This document shows, in pieces, positions 1 to 5,471 of a stretch of 5,584 nucleotides of DNA. The first letter of the stretch is position 1. Each line of letters begins with the position of its first letter. This stretch comes from Phenylobacterium sp. (GTDB lineage Bacteria > Pseudomonadota > Alphaproteobacteria > Caulobacterales > Caulobacteraceae), in assembly GCA_028290925.1 (NCBI GenBank), contig JAQGIX010000441.1:1-5584 (forward strand). Reading direction: 5' to 3'. The notes under the pieces are model-generated. The model had not been told where the DNA came from, did not search any database, and saw only the letters and a list, made by a program, of their open reading frames with translations. The position numbers were made by a program, and so were the translations under genes.

Positions 1-615
1 CTCAAGCGGCTGCTCTACCTCAATGAGCTCTATCGCCAGGTCTTGCCGGTGCACGGGGTCGTCATGCAGTTCGGTGTGCGCTGGGGTCGGGACCTCGCCG
101 CGTTTTCCGGCTTCCGGACGATCTACGAACCCTTCAACATCTCCCGGCTCGTCATTGGGTTTGACACCTTCGAGGGCTTCCCGTCCGTGGACCCGAAGGA
201 CGGATCCCACAAGATGATGGTGGAGGGCGGGCTTTCCCTTAGCGAGGGCTATGACGAGGAGCTTGGGGCCCTGTTGGCGGTGCGCCGGGGGCTCGATCCG
301 CTGCCGCACCTGGAGCGGGGCGTCCTGGTGCCGGGCGACGTGACCGAAACCCTGCCGGCCTATCTGAAAAATCACCCCGAGACGATCATCGCCCTCGCCC
401 ACTTCGACCTCGATCTCTATGCGCCGACAAAGGTGTGCCTGGAAGCGATCGAACCGCATCTGACGCGCGGCAGCGTCGTCGCCTTCGACGAGCTCGCCAG
501 TGGACTGGCACCGGGGGAGACCGAGGCGCTGCGGGACGCGTGGGGGCTCGGCCGCTACCCGATCCGACGCTCCGTGCTCCACTCCGGCCAATCCTCCTAC
601 ATCGTGATCGAGTGA
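1..615 (+). CDS. TylF/macrocin-type O-methyltransferase, 5' partial
   Basis: The frame is open from the first base, so the gene starts upstream; 204 codons are present of a family usually about 250 residues long. The sequence fits the TylF/MycF/NovP family, S-adenosylmethionine- and metal-dependent enzymes that methylate sugar hydroxyls. Visible landmarks are a glycine-containing SAM-site segment (FGVRWGRDL, about 70-96), the family signature GFDTFEGFP (157-183), the acidic stretch HFDLDLYAPTK (400-432), and the metal-site-like VAFDELA followed by PGET (about 478-522). The protein ends in a typical SSYIVIE strand. Relatives of this subtype occur in surface-polysaccharide loci and are sometimes misnamed as carnitine CoA-transferases in databases. 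Its stop is 7 bases before the next gene, suggesting one operon. The substrate is not visible; methylation of a deoxysugar or glycan is inferred from family and neighbours. A TTG at 43 would cut into the conserved domain and is not the start. Confidence 0.85.
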   Translation, partial: LKRLLYLNELYRQVLPVHGVVMQFGVRWGRDLAAFSGFRTIYEPFNISRLVIGFDTFEGFPSVDPKDGSHKMMVEGGLSLSEGYDEELGALLAVRRGLDPLPHLERGVLVPGDVTETLPAYLKNHPETIIALAHFDLDLYAPTKVCLEAIEPHLTRGSVVAFDELASGLAPGETEALRDAWGLGRYPIRRSVLHSGQSSYIVIE

Positions 616-622
616 TCGCGCC

Positions 623-1555
623 TTGATCCCTCCGGTCGAGATCATTGAAGGCCCCGGCCCCGCCTCGGAGACCTTCTTCCTGGACCGGTCGTTCATCGCC
701 TTCCAGGCGAAGGCGCAGGGCAAACGGCTTGTCACCTTCTCTGCGGGCGGGGGCCCGCGGGGCGTCGCCCTGACCCTCGGCGGCGCCGACGGGCAATGGT
801 CGAGCCCGGTGACCGGAGCCTTCGGAGGGCTTGCGGCCGAATGTCATCCGCCCGCAGCGGTCGTGTTCTCGGTCGTGGAGGCCGCGACGACCTGGCTGCG
901 GGGAGAGCCTTCAGCCATCTCCGCCTCGATCCGGTTGCCTCCGGACGGGCTTGACCAGCCCGGCGCGGCGGTCCTCGAGAACGCGCTCCATCGGGCGGGC
1001 TGGCGGCTCGGTCAGGCGGATATCAATCACCACCTGGTGGTAGGCTCCCCGGCAAGCTTCCGAGCCGGGCTCGGCGAAACCAAGCGCAAAGGGCTCCGCA
1101 GGCTCGAGCACTCTGGTGCGACGGCCGGCGAAGCCGGTCTCGAAGCCTCAAGGACGATCTATGACACCATCGCGGAGAACCGGCTGAGCGTGGGCCATCC
1201 GATGACCATGTCCTGGCCTCAGGTCGAGGCCCTGGCCGCCGCCTTCCCCGATCACGTGCAATTCTTCGCAGCGGAACGGGGCGGGACCGTCCTCGCCGGC
1301 GCGATCTGCCTGCGGGTCACGCCGAACTGTCTCTACGTCTTCTATTGGGGAGAGCGGCCAGAATTCCGCAAGGAATCGCCGGTCACCGCGCTAGCCGATG
1401 GATTGGTCGCGCACGCGCATGAACTCGGAATCGCGATTCTCGACGTCGGCGTTTCCACCGCACATTCGGCGCCCAACGCCGGGCTCATCGCATTCAAGGA
1501 AAGTCTGGGTTGCCGGGCCAGCAGTCGGCGGACCTACACCTTGGACGTCGGCTGA
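623..1555 (+). CDS. FemAB/GNAT-like acyltransferase
   Basis: A 310-residue cytosolic protein without signal peptide or membrane segment. The C-terminal half (about residues 145-308) resembles the GNAT fold of the FemAB / BioF2-like group: SFRAGLGETKRKGLRRLE, then FAAERGGTVLAGAICL (core strands with the acyl-donor site), an aromatic strand LYVFYWGERPEF, and the ending NAGLIAFKESLGCRAS, where N-x-GL-x-x-FKESLG is very typical. The N-terminal half (1-140) is divergent and gives no specific match by eye. TTG at 623 is the first possible start, because an in-frame TGA lies at 605-607; only a weak GAG is seen upstream, so coupling to the preceding gene is likely. Proteins of this type transfer an acyl or aminoacyl group to an amine. 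Lying beside a 3-amino-sugar pathway, it may acylate that amino sugar or a later glycan; this is inference. Confidence 0.75.
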   Translation: MIPPVEIIEGPGPASETFFLDRSFIAFQAKAQGKRLVTFSAGGGPRGVALTLGGADGQWSSPVTGAFGGLAAECHPPAAVVFSVVEAATTWLRGEPSAISASIRLPPDGLDQPGAAVLENALHRAGWRLGQADINHHLVVGSPASFRAGLGETKRKGLRRLEHSGATAGEAGLEASRTIYDTIAENRLSVGHPMTMSWPQVEALAAAFPDHVQFFAAERGGTVLAGAICLRVTPNCLYVFYWGERPEFRKESPVTALADGLVAHAHELGIAILDVGVSTAHSAPNAGLIAFKESLGCRASSRRTYTLDVG

Positions 1556-1596
1556 CGACGCGAGAGGGGGAGCGACTGGCGCGCGCCCGACGTCCA
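1542..1596. repeat. 10-bp inverted repeat around the GNAT stop
   Basis: The arms TGGACGTCGG (1542-1551) and CCGACGTCCA (1587-1596) are perfect inverted copies separated by 35 bases. The left arm covers the last codons of the acyltransferase gene and the right arm lies in the 70-base gap before the ketoisomerase gene. A few T residues follow (1604-1607), but the loop is too long for a standard intrinsic terminator. It could fold in mRNA between the two genes or be chance in GC-rich DNA. I see no convincing promoter in the gap 1556-1625, and only a poor Shine-Dalgarno match before the ATG at 1626. Confidence 0.4.
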
Positions 1597-1625
1597 CAAT
1601 AGGTTTTCACTTCCGCGAATCGACC

Positions 1626-2033
1626 ATGTCCAGTCCCCTAGCCCTCATCCTCGAGTTGCCTGTCGTCTCGGATCCCCGCGGCAACCTGTGTTTTGCCGAA
1701 TCGTCCCGGCACTTGCCGTTCGACATCGCTCGAGTCTACTTCCTCTACGACGTGCCGAGCGGCTCCATGCGGGCCGGTCATGCGCACCTAGCCCTGCAGC
1801 AACTCCTGCTTCCGCTCTCCGGCAGCTTCGATGTCAGATTGCATGACGGCCGGCGCGAGGATCGGGTGACCCTGAACCGACCGCACCGCGGTTTGCTTAT
1901 CCGGCCGGGAATCTGGCGCGAGGTGGACAATTTCTCCTCCGGCGCGATCTGTCTCGTCCTCGCGTCTGCGCACTACGACGAGGCCGATTACATCCGCGAT
2001 TTCGACGACTTCCTTGCCTACGCCCGCGCATGA
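1626..2033 (+). CDS. fdtA: dTDP-4-keto-6-deoxyglucose 3,4-ketoisomerase (FdtA/QdtA family)
   Basis: A 135-residue single-domain cupin, the normal length for the FdtA/QdtA/WxcM-like family. These enzymes move the keto group of dTDP-4-keto-6-deoxyglucose from C4 to C3, which sets up 3-amination. Family marks in order: DPRGNLCFAE (16-25), LPFDIARVYFLYDVP (30-44), the histidine pair in RAGHAHLALQQ (49-59; H52 and H54 match the catalytic HxH), LSGSFDVRLHDG (64-75), IRPGIWREVDNFS (92-104) and LASAHYDEADYIRDFDDF (112-129). A Leu (L55) follows HAH where many relatives have Lys. The ATG at 1626 gives the usual short N-terminus; the open frame reaches further upstream but only as a shadow of the previous gene. 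The stop overlaps the next start as ATGA, so this gene and the aminotransferase are translationally coupled. Whether the product goes to Fuc3N (FdtA) or Qui3N (QdtA) cannot be told by eye. Confidence 0.9.
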   Translation: MSSPLALILELPVVSDPRGNLCFAESSRHLPFDIARVYFLYDVPSGSMRAGHAHLALQQLLLPLSGSFDVRLHDGRREDRVTLNRPHRGLLIRPGIWREVDNFSSGAICLVLASAHYDEADYIRDFDDFLAYARA

Positions 2034-3133
2034 AGTTCTTCGATCTTGAGCTCGACCAGCCAGACACCCGGAAAGCGCTCGACGCGGCCTACCGGCGGGT
2101 CATGGCGAGCGGCAGGCTGATCCTCGGGCCGGAGCTTGAGGCCTTCGAGGGCGAGTTCGCAGCCTTTTGTGGCAGCGCCCATTGCGCCGGCGTCGGCAAT
2201 GGTCTCGACGCGCTCAGCCTGGCCCTGCGCGCCGCCGGGATCTCAGCGGGGGACGAGGTCATCGTACCCGCGCACACCTTCGCGGCGACATGGCTCGCGG
2301 TGACCGCGGTCGGCGGCCAGCTGAAGCCTGTCGAGGTGGACCCCACAACCTACACCCTGGACCCAGATGCGGTGCGCGCCGCGATCGGCCCGCGAACCAG
2401 AGCCGTTATCCCCGTCTCCCTCTATGGCCATCCGGCAGACCTCGATCCCATCATGGCGCTGGCCCGTGAGCACGGCCTGTTCGTTCTGGAGGACGCCGCC
2501 CAGAGCCATGGCGCCGGCTACCGTGGACGCCGCGCCGGCGCCACGGCGCACGCCACCGCCTTCAGTTTCTATCCGACCAAGAATCTGGGCGCCCTCGGCG
2601 ATGCGGGCGCCGTCGTGACCGCGGATCCGGCCCTCGATCGTCGTATCCGGCAGCTCCGCAACTACGGCTCCGAGCGCAAGTACGTCCATGAGATCGAAGG
2701 CGTGAACTCGCGCCTCGACGAGCTGCAAGCGGCGTTCCTGAGGGTGCGTCTCGCGCGACTCGAGCGCAACAATGGCCGGCGTCGCGATCTCGCGGACCAC
2801 TATGCCGAGCAGCTGGGTGATCTTAGCGGCCTCACCTTGCCTTGCGAAGCAGCCTGGGCCGAGCACGTCTATCATCTGTTTGTCGTGCGAACGCCCGAGC
2901 GCGATCGGCTCCAGGACGAACTGCGACGAGCCGGCGTGGAGACCTTGATCCACTATCCGGTTCCTTGCCACCTGCAGGCGGCGTTCGCCGATCTCGGCAT
3001 GAAGGCCGGCGACTTTCCGATCACCGAGACCCTTGCGCAGGAAGTATTGTCGCTTCCCCTCTGGCCCGGGATGGGGAGAGATGGCGTGAACCGGGTCGCC
3101 GGAGCGGCGCGCGCTGCGCTCGGCCGCGGCTAG
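2030..3133 (+). CDS. fdtB: DegT/DnrJ/EryC1/StrS sugar aminotransferase (FdtB/QdtB type)
   Basis: A complete 367-residue PLP-dependent aminotransferase, the normal length for this family of nucleotide-sugar transaminases. Visible marks: GVGNGLDAL (54-62, phosphate-binding turn), DEVIVPAHTFAAT (75-87), LEDAAQSHGA (153-162; D155 contacts the pyridine nitrogen), FYPTKNLGALGDAG (180-193; K184 is the expected Schiff-base lysine), RNYGS (210-214), the N-S-R-L-D-ELQAA segment (226-234) and the IHYPVP segment (307-312). All the key residues I expect are present, so it should be active. It probably converts the 3-keto sugar made by the upstream ketoisomerase into a dTDP-3-amino-3,6-dideoxyhexose, with glutamate as usual amino donor. 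Family plus the ATGA overlap with the ketoisomerase gene support this; sugar stereochemistry is not visible. The start lacks a clear Shine-Dalgarno sequence, as expected for coupled translation. Its TAG stop overlaps the stop of the convergent glycosyltransferase gene. Confidence 0.92.
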   Translation: MKFFDLELDQPDTRKALDAAYRRVMASGRLILGPELEAFEGEFAAFCGSAHCAGVGNGLDALSLALRAAGISAGDEVIVPAHTFAATWLAVTAVGGQLKPVEVDPTTYTLDPDAVRAAIGPRTRAVIPVSLYGHPADLDPIMALAREHGLFVLEDAAQSHGAGYRGRRAGATAHATAFSFYPTKNLGALGDAGAVVTADPALDRRIRQLRNYGSERKYVHEIEGVNSRLDELQAAFLRVRLARLERNNGRRRDLADHYAEQLGDLSGLTLPCEAAWAEHVYHLFVVRTPERDRLQDELRRAGVETLIHYPVPCHLQAAFADLGMKAGDFPITETLAQEVLSLPLWPGMGRDGVNRVAGAARAALGRG

Positions 3134-4077
3134 GGCCCGTCGGGGCCCTCGTAGTGCGCCACGAAGCGGTCTAGGTCCGCCCGGAACTCGTCGGTCAACA
3201 CGTCGCGTTCACGCCGCCCGATCTGTTGGATCAATTCGTCACTGCCCGGGATCATGATGCGAATAGCCGGAATTTGCTTCGCCTGATGGGCATAGGCCTG
3301 CTGCAGCCTTGCGGCGCTCGTCAGCGCCTCGTCTCTTCCAACAGTTCCGGCCGAATATTCGCCGCGGAGAAAGAGCTCCCATTCCGCGAATATCAGAGTG
3401 AGCTTTGGATTGAACTCCAGCGACGAGTTCTGATCCTTGTGGCGACGAAAGGATCCGACAGGGACGCCGAGCCCCACCGCCGGGCCTTTTCGGCTTGCGT
3501 TCAGGAAGAACGCGACGTCGGCCATCACCCTCATCTCGAAGCCGCGGTAATACAGCATGTCCTCGATCGTCAGGCCGACAGCACGATTGATGAGGACGTT
3601 TGAGAATTCGCCAATTGGGTTTCTCATTTGCGCCACGATGGAACGCGCCATCCGCGGGTAATCCGCGACGATGAATTCACGCGGCTTGGGCGGGTCGGCG
3701 ATGATCAGACCTGTGTGATCTATGAGATATCGCTGCGCGAAGCAGAAAGACGTGTCCGGACGCGCGTCCAGTTGCGCGGCCATCTCGACGACTGCATGCG
3801 GCATCAATAGGTCGTCATCGAGCAGGAACAGCAGCCGATCCCGCCCGGCGTGATCCCAAAGGCTTCGACAGTTGGCCGCCGCCCCTATGCGGCCGGACGT
3901 TCTCACATACCGAATCCGCGGGTCGCGAAATTGCTCGACGATGGGCAGCAGCTCCTCGCCGCCGCTGTCGTCGCTGATGATCAATTCAAAGTCTTCGAGT
4001 CCCTGGGTCAGGGCGCTCGCGATGGTCTGGCGAAGAAAGTTCGGACGGAAAGCCGGGATCAGGATGCTGACGGTCAA
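3130..4077 (-). CDS. family 2 glycosyltransferase (GT-A fold)
   Basis: Counting from the TTG at 4077, the protein has 315 residues. It opens directly with the GT2 core: LTVSILIPAFRPNFLRQTI at the N-terminus, LEDFELIISDDS (27-38, nucleotide-binding Asp), GAAANCRSLWD (65-75), the metal-binding DDD in LLFLLDDDLLMP (82-93), NPIGEFSNVLINR (153-165, typical of one polysaccharide GT2 branch), DVAFFL (187-192) and SFRRHKDQNS (209-218). There is no membrane segment. It should transfer a sugar from a nucleotide donor during assembly of a surface glycan; donor and acceptor are not visible. The frame stays open to a TTG at 4302, but those 75 extra residues resemble no domain, so I chose 4077. The gene converges on the aminotransferase gene and overlaps it by 4 bases at the stops. 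Sampled lines here are about 55-62% GC, lower than in the repressor gene. Confidence 0.85.
   Translation of the reverse strand: MTVSILIPAFRPNFLRQTIASALTQGLEDFELIISDDSGGEELLPIVEQFRDPRIRYVRTSGRIGAAANCRSLWDHAGRDRLLFLLDDDLLMPHAVVEMAAQLDARPDTSFCFAQRYLIDHTGLIIADPPKPREFIVADYPRMARSIVAQMRNPIGEFSNVLINRAVGLTIEDMLYYRGFEMRVMADVAFFLNASRKGPAVGLGVPVGSFRRHKDQNSSLEFNPKLTLIFAEWELFLRGEYSAGTVGRDEALTSAARLQQAYAHQAKQIPAIRIMIPGSDELIQQIGRRERDVLTDEFRADLDRFVAHYEGPDGP
3132..3149. terminator. GC-rich hairpin at overlapping convergent stops
   Basis: AGGGCCC (3132-3138) and GGGCCCT (3143-3149) form a perfect 7-bp stem with the four-base loop GTCG. The stem begins inside the aminotransferase stop codon and encodes the last residues (GPDGP) of the glycosyltransferase on the other strand. 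No run of T follows on either strand, so it is not a classical intrinsic terminator. It may still slow polymerase or protect the 3' ends of two transcripts that have no spacer between them. That role is inferred from position only. Confidence 0.4.
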
Positions 4078-4087
4078 GAAAGGGGCC

Positions 4088-4092
4088 CCACC
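4088..4092 (-). promoter_or_regulatory. weak ribosome binding site for the glycosyltransferase
   Basis: On the minus strand GGTGG lies 10 bases before the TTG at 4077, one mismatch from GGAGG. It is the best support for that start. A perfect GGAGG (4101-4105 on the plus strand as CCTCC) lies further upstream, but the GTG that follows it at a good distance (4091) is out of frame and meets a stop at once. The choice of start therefore stays uncertain. Confidence 0.35.
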
Positions 4093-4311
4093 GCGCCACG
4101 CCTCCAGCCGGCGCCATCGTCTCGATAACCCGCCGGTCGTATACCCGCTAGGCGAGGAAACTGCTGAACGGCCGCGATTCGCGACGTCCCCCAACTCTAT
4201 CTGAAACTGCGAGGGGCCGCAGGCTCGAGTCCCTCGTGCGGCGCCACCACGATCCGCGCAATCCACGGGAAATCCAGCCCGCTCGCGGGACGGCGCGGTC
4301 AAGCGCGGCCC

Positions 4312-4340
4312 TTGCGAGACCGGTGCGGGAGCGGATATGG
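4312..4340 (+). promoter_or_regulatory. possible sigma-70-like promoter of the LacI-family gene
   Basis: TTGCGA (4312-4317) matches four of six bases of TTGACA. About 16-17 bases later comes GATATGG (4334-4340), a weak -10. This would put transcription start near 4346 and leave a short leader containing the ribosome binding site. The match is poor and rests on position as much as on sequence. Confidence 0.25.
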
Positions 4341-4353
4341 GAAGGTGGACTTC

Positions 4354-4359
4354 GTGAGG
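4354..4359 (+). promoter_or_regulatory. ribosome binding site deciding the LacI-family start
   Basis: GTGAGG lies 8 bases before the GTG at 4368. This start puts the helix-turn-helix at residues 4-25, where it is in nearly all LacI-family proteins. The frame is open back to a GTG at 4236, but that would add 44 Arg-rich residues before the DNA-binding domain. Confidence 0.6.
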
Positions 4360-4367
4360 CGAGCCCC

Positions 4368-5399
4368 GTGTCTACGGTCACGATCGATGACGTTGCCAGG
4401 CTCGCGGGCGTTTCCATCAAGACCGTCTCGCGCGTGCTCAACCGCGAACCCTACGTCCGGGACTCCACGCGCGAGCGCGTCGAGGCCGCCGCAGCCGAGC
4501 TGGACTACACACCCAATGTGTCGGCCCGGGCGCTGGCGGGCGGTCGCTCCTACCTGATCGCCCTCTATTACGACAATCCGAGCCCCGGCTATGTCGGACA
4601 GATCGAGCAGGGCGCCATGGCGGCCTGCCGCCGCGCCGGGCGCCACCTGATCGTCGAGGAGATGCTGGAGATGGGCGCCGGCGTGCAGGACAGCATCGCC
4701 GCCTTCCACGCCCGCGTCCGCCCAGACGGCGTGATCCTGACGCCGCCGCTTTGTGATCGGCCCGAGCTGCTCGCCGCCCTGGACGCGGTGAACGCCGCCT
4801 ACGTGCGCATCGCGCCCTCCTGGGGCCTGGAGCGCAGCCCCTTCGTCTACATGGACGACCGCGCGGCGGCCTTTGAGATGACCGCCTATCTCCAGTCGCT
4901 GGGACATCGCGATATCGCGTTCATCGGTGGCCCGCTCGATCACGTCGCCGCCGCGCGCCGCACCGAAGGGTTCTCCGACGCCATGGCCGCGGCCGGCCTG
5001 GCGGTGGGCCCCGGGCGTATCCAGCGCGGCGAGTTCAGCTTCCGGTCGGGCTGGGAGGCGGGCGAGCGGCTGTTGCAGGATCCGCAGACGCGGCCCACCG
5101 CGATCTTCGCCGGCAACGACGACATGGCGCTCGGCGTCATGGCCGTGGCCAACCGCCTGCACATCGAGATCCCCAGCGACCTGACCCTGGTCGGATTCGA
5201 TGATTCCCCGAGCGCCCAGGTGGTCTGGCCGCAGCTCACCACGGTGCGCCAGCCGACCGCGGAAATGGCCGCCGTCGCCGCCGAGATCCTGATCGAGCGG
5301 AATTCCGCCGACAAGGACACCAGGGGCCGACTGCTCGGCTTCAAGCTGGTAGTCCGCGAGTCCTCCGGGCCGCCCCGCGGCGCCGCCGCGCGGCCCTGA
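4368..5399 (+). CDS. LacI-family transcriptional regulator
   Basis: A complete 343-residue repressor of normal family length. The N-terminal helix-turn-helix is at 4-25 (IDDVARLAGVS then KTVSRVLN). The hinge helix is SARALAGGRS (52-61), with Leu at position 56, the residue that in LacI inserts at the central CG of the operator. The periplasmic-binding-protein-like effector domain follows: IALYYDNPSPGYVGQIEQG (64-82), RPDGVILTPP (118-127), GHRDIAFIGGP (179-189), RRTEGF (197-202), AIFAGNDDMALGVM (245-258) and LVGFDDSP (274-281). No motif is missing. Its ligand is probably a sugar or sugar derivative by family, not identifiable here. The gene is followed on the same strand by a palindrome that suits a LacI-family site and by an exported protein, so local control of a sugar-utilisation unit is likely. 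It diverges from the glycosyltransferase gene. Sampled lines are 72-75% GC, higher than the polysaccharide genes. Confidence 0.93.
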   Translation: MSTVTIDDVARLAGVSIKTVSRVLNREPYVRDSTRERVEAAAAELDYTPNVSARALAGGRSYLIALYYDNPSPGYVGQIEQGAMAACRRAGRHLIVEEMLEMGAGVQDSIAAFHARVRPDGVILTPPLCDRPELLAALDAVNAAYVRIAPSWGLERSPFVYMDDRAAAFEMTAYLQSLGHRDIAFIGGPLDHVAAARRTEGFSDAMAAAGLAVGPGRIQRGEFSFRSGWEAGERLLQDPQTRPTAIFAGNDDMALGVMAVANRLHIEIPSDLTLVGFDDSPSAQVVWPQLTTVRQPTAEMAAVAAEILIERNSADKDTRGRLLGFKLVVRESSGPPRGAAARP

Positions 5400-5432
5400 G
5401 GCTCCCAGTTGGCGAGATCATCTCAGAGCCTC
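5398..5432. repeat. 7-bp inverted repeat after the repressor gene
   Basis: GAGGCTC (5398-5404) and GAGCCTC (5426-5432) are perfect inverted copies with 21 bases between them, starting inside the repressor stop codon. The loop contains a second, odd-centred palindrome GAGATCATCTC (5414-5424). There is no T-run, so terminator function is doubtful. It could be a weak 3'-end structure, a protein site, or chance. Confidence 0.25.
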
Positions 5433-5436
5433 GCGA

Positions 5437-5452
5437 CTGACAGCGCTGTCCG
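5437..5452. promoter_or_regulatory. putative LacI-family operator
   Basis: CTGACAGCGCTGTCCG is a palindrome of 16 bp with one mismatched pair (T5438/C5451); the inner 12 bp GACAGCGCTGTC are perfect. It is centred on a CG dinucleotide (5444-5445) within AGCGCT, the form expected of LacI-family operators, and the neighbouring repressor has the matching hinge Leu56. It lies 37 bases after the repressor stop and 19 bases before a GTG start, a position suited to blocking transcription of the downstream gene. No second copy was noticed elsewhere in the window. Binding by this repressor is inferred. Confidence 0.55.
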
Positions 5453-5471
5453 AACGGCGCCGCCGACGTGG

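Larger units (their letters stand above)
4078..4367. other. divergent intergenic region
   Basis: These 290 bases separate the divergent glycosyltransferase and LacI-family genes, so promoters for both should lie here. Open frames exist on both strands but encode Arg/Pro/Ala-rich, domain-free sequence typical of chance frames in GC-rich DNA. On the minus strand a GTATAC (4139-4144) could be part of a -10 element for the glycosyltransferase, but I cannot pair it with a good -35. No palindrome resembling the putative operator at 5437 is seen here, so there is no sign of repressor autoregulation from this side. Confidence 0.5.

Noticed and set aside
386..847. Open frame of 153 codons on the minus strand across the methyltransferase/acyltransferase junction
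   Set aside because: Arg-rich chance frame crossing two well-supported plus-strand genes.
1398..1625. Upstream extension of the ketoisomerase frame into the acyltransferase gene
   Set aside because: The extension is a shadow of the acyltransferase codons; the family begins about where ATG 1626 places it.
2072..2081. A second AGCGCT near the start of the aminotransferase gene
   Set aside because: Its flanks do not form a palindrome like the one at 5437-5452, and it lies within coding sequence.
2243..2971. Open frame of 242 codons on the minus strand inside the aminotransferase gene
   Set aside because: No domain pattern, and the plus strand has all the conserved DegT-family motifs across the same stretch.
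4078..4302. N-terminal extension of the glycosyltransferase to a TTG at 4302
   Set aside because: The 75 added residues look like random GC-rich translation and GT2 proteins normally begin just before the LTVSILIPAF strand.
4236..4367. N-terminal extension of the LacI-family protein to a GTG at 4236
   Set aside because: It would put 44 Arg/Pro-rich residues before the helix-turn-helix; GTG 4368 has a good ribosome binding site and gives the usual family start.
4299..5162. Long open frame of 287 codons on the minus strand opposite the repressor gene
   Set aside because: It is His/Gly/Arg-rich with no recognisable domain and lies wholly antisense to a clear LacI-family gene; such frames are common in GC-rich coding DNA.
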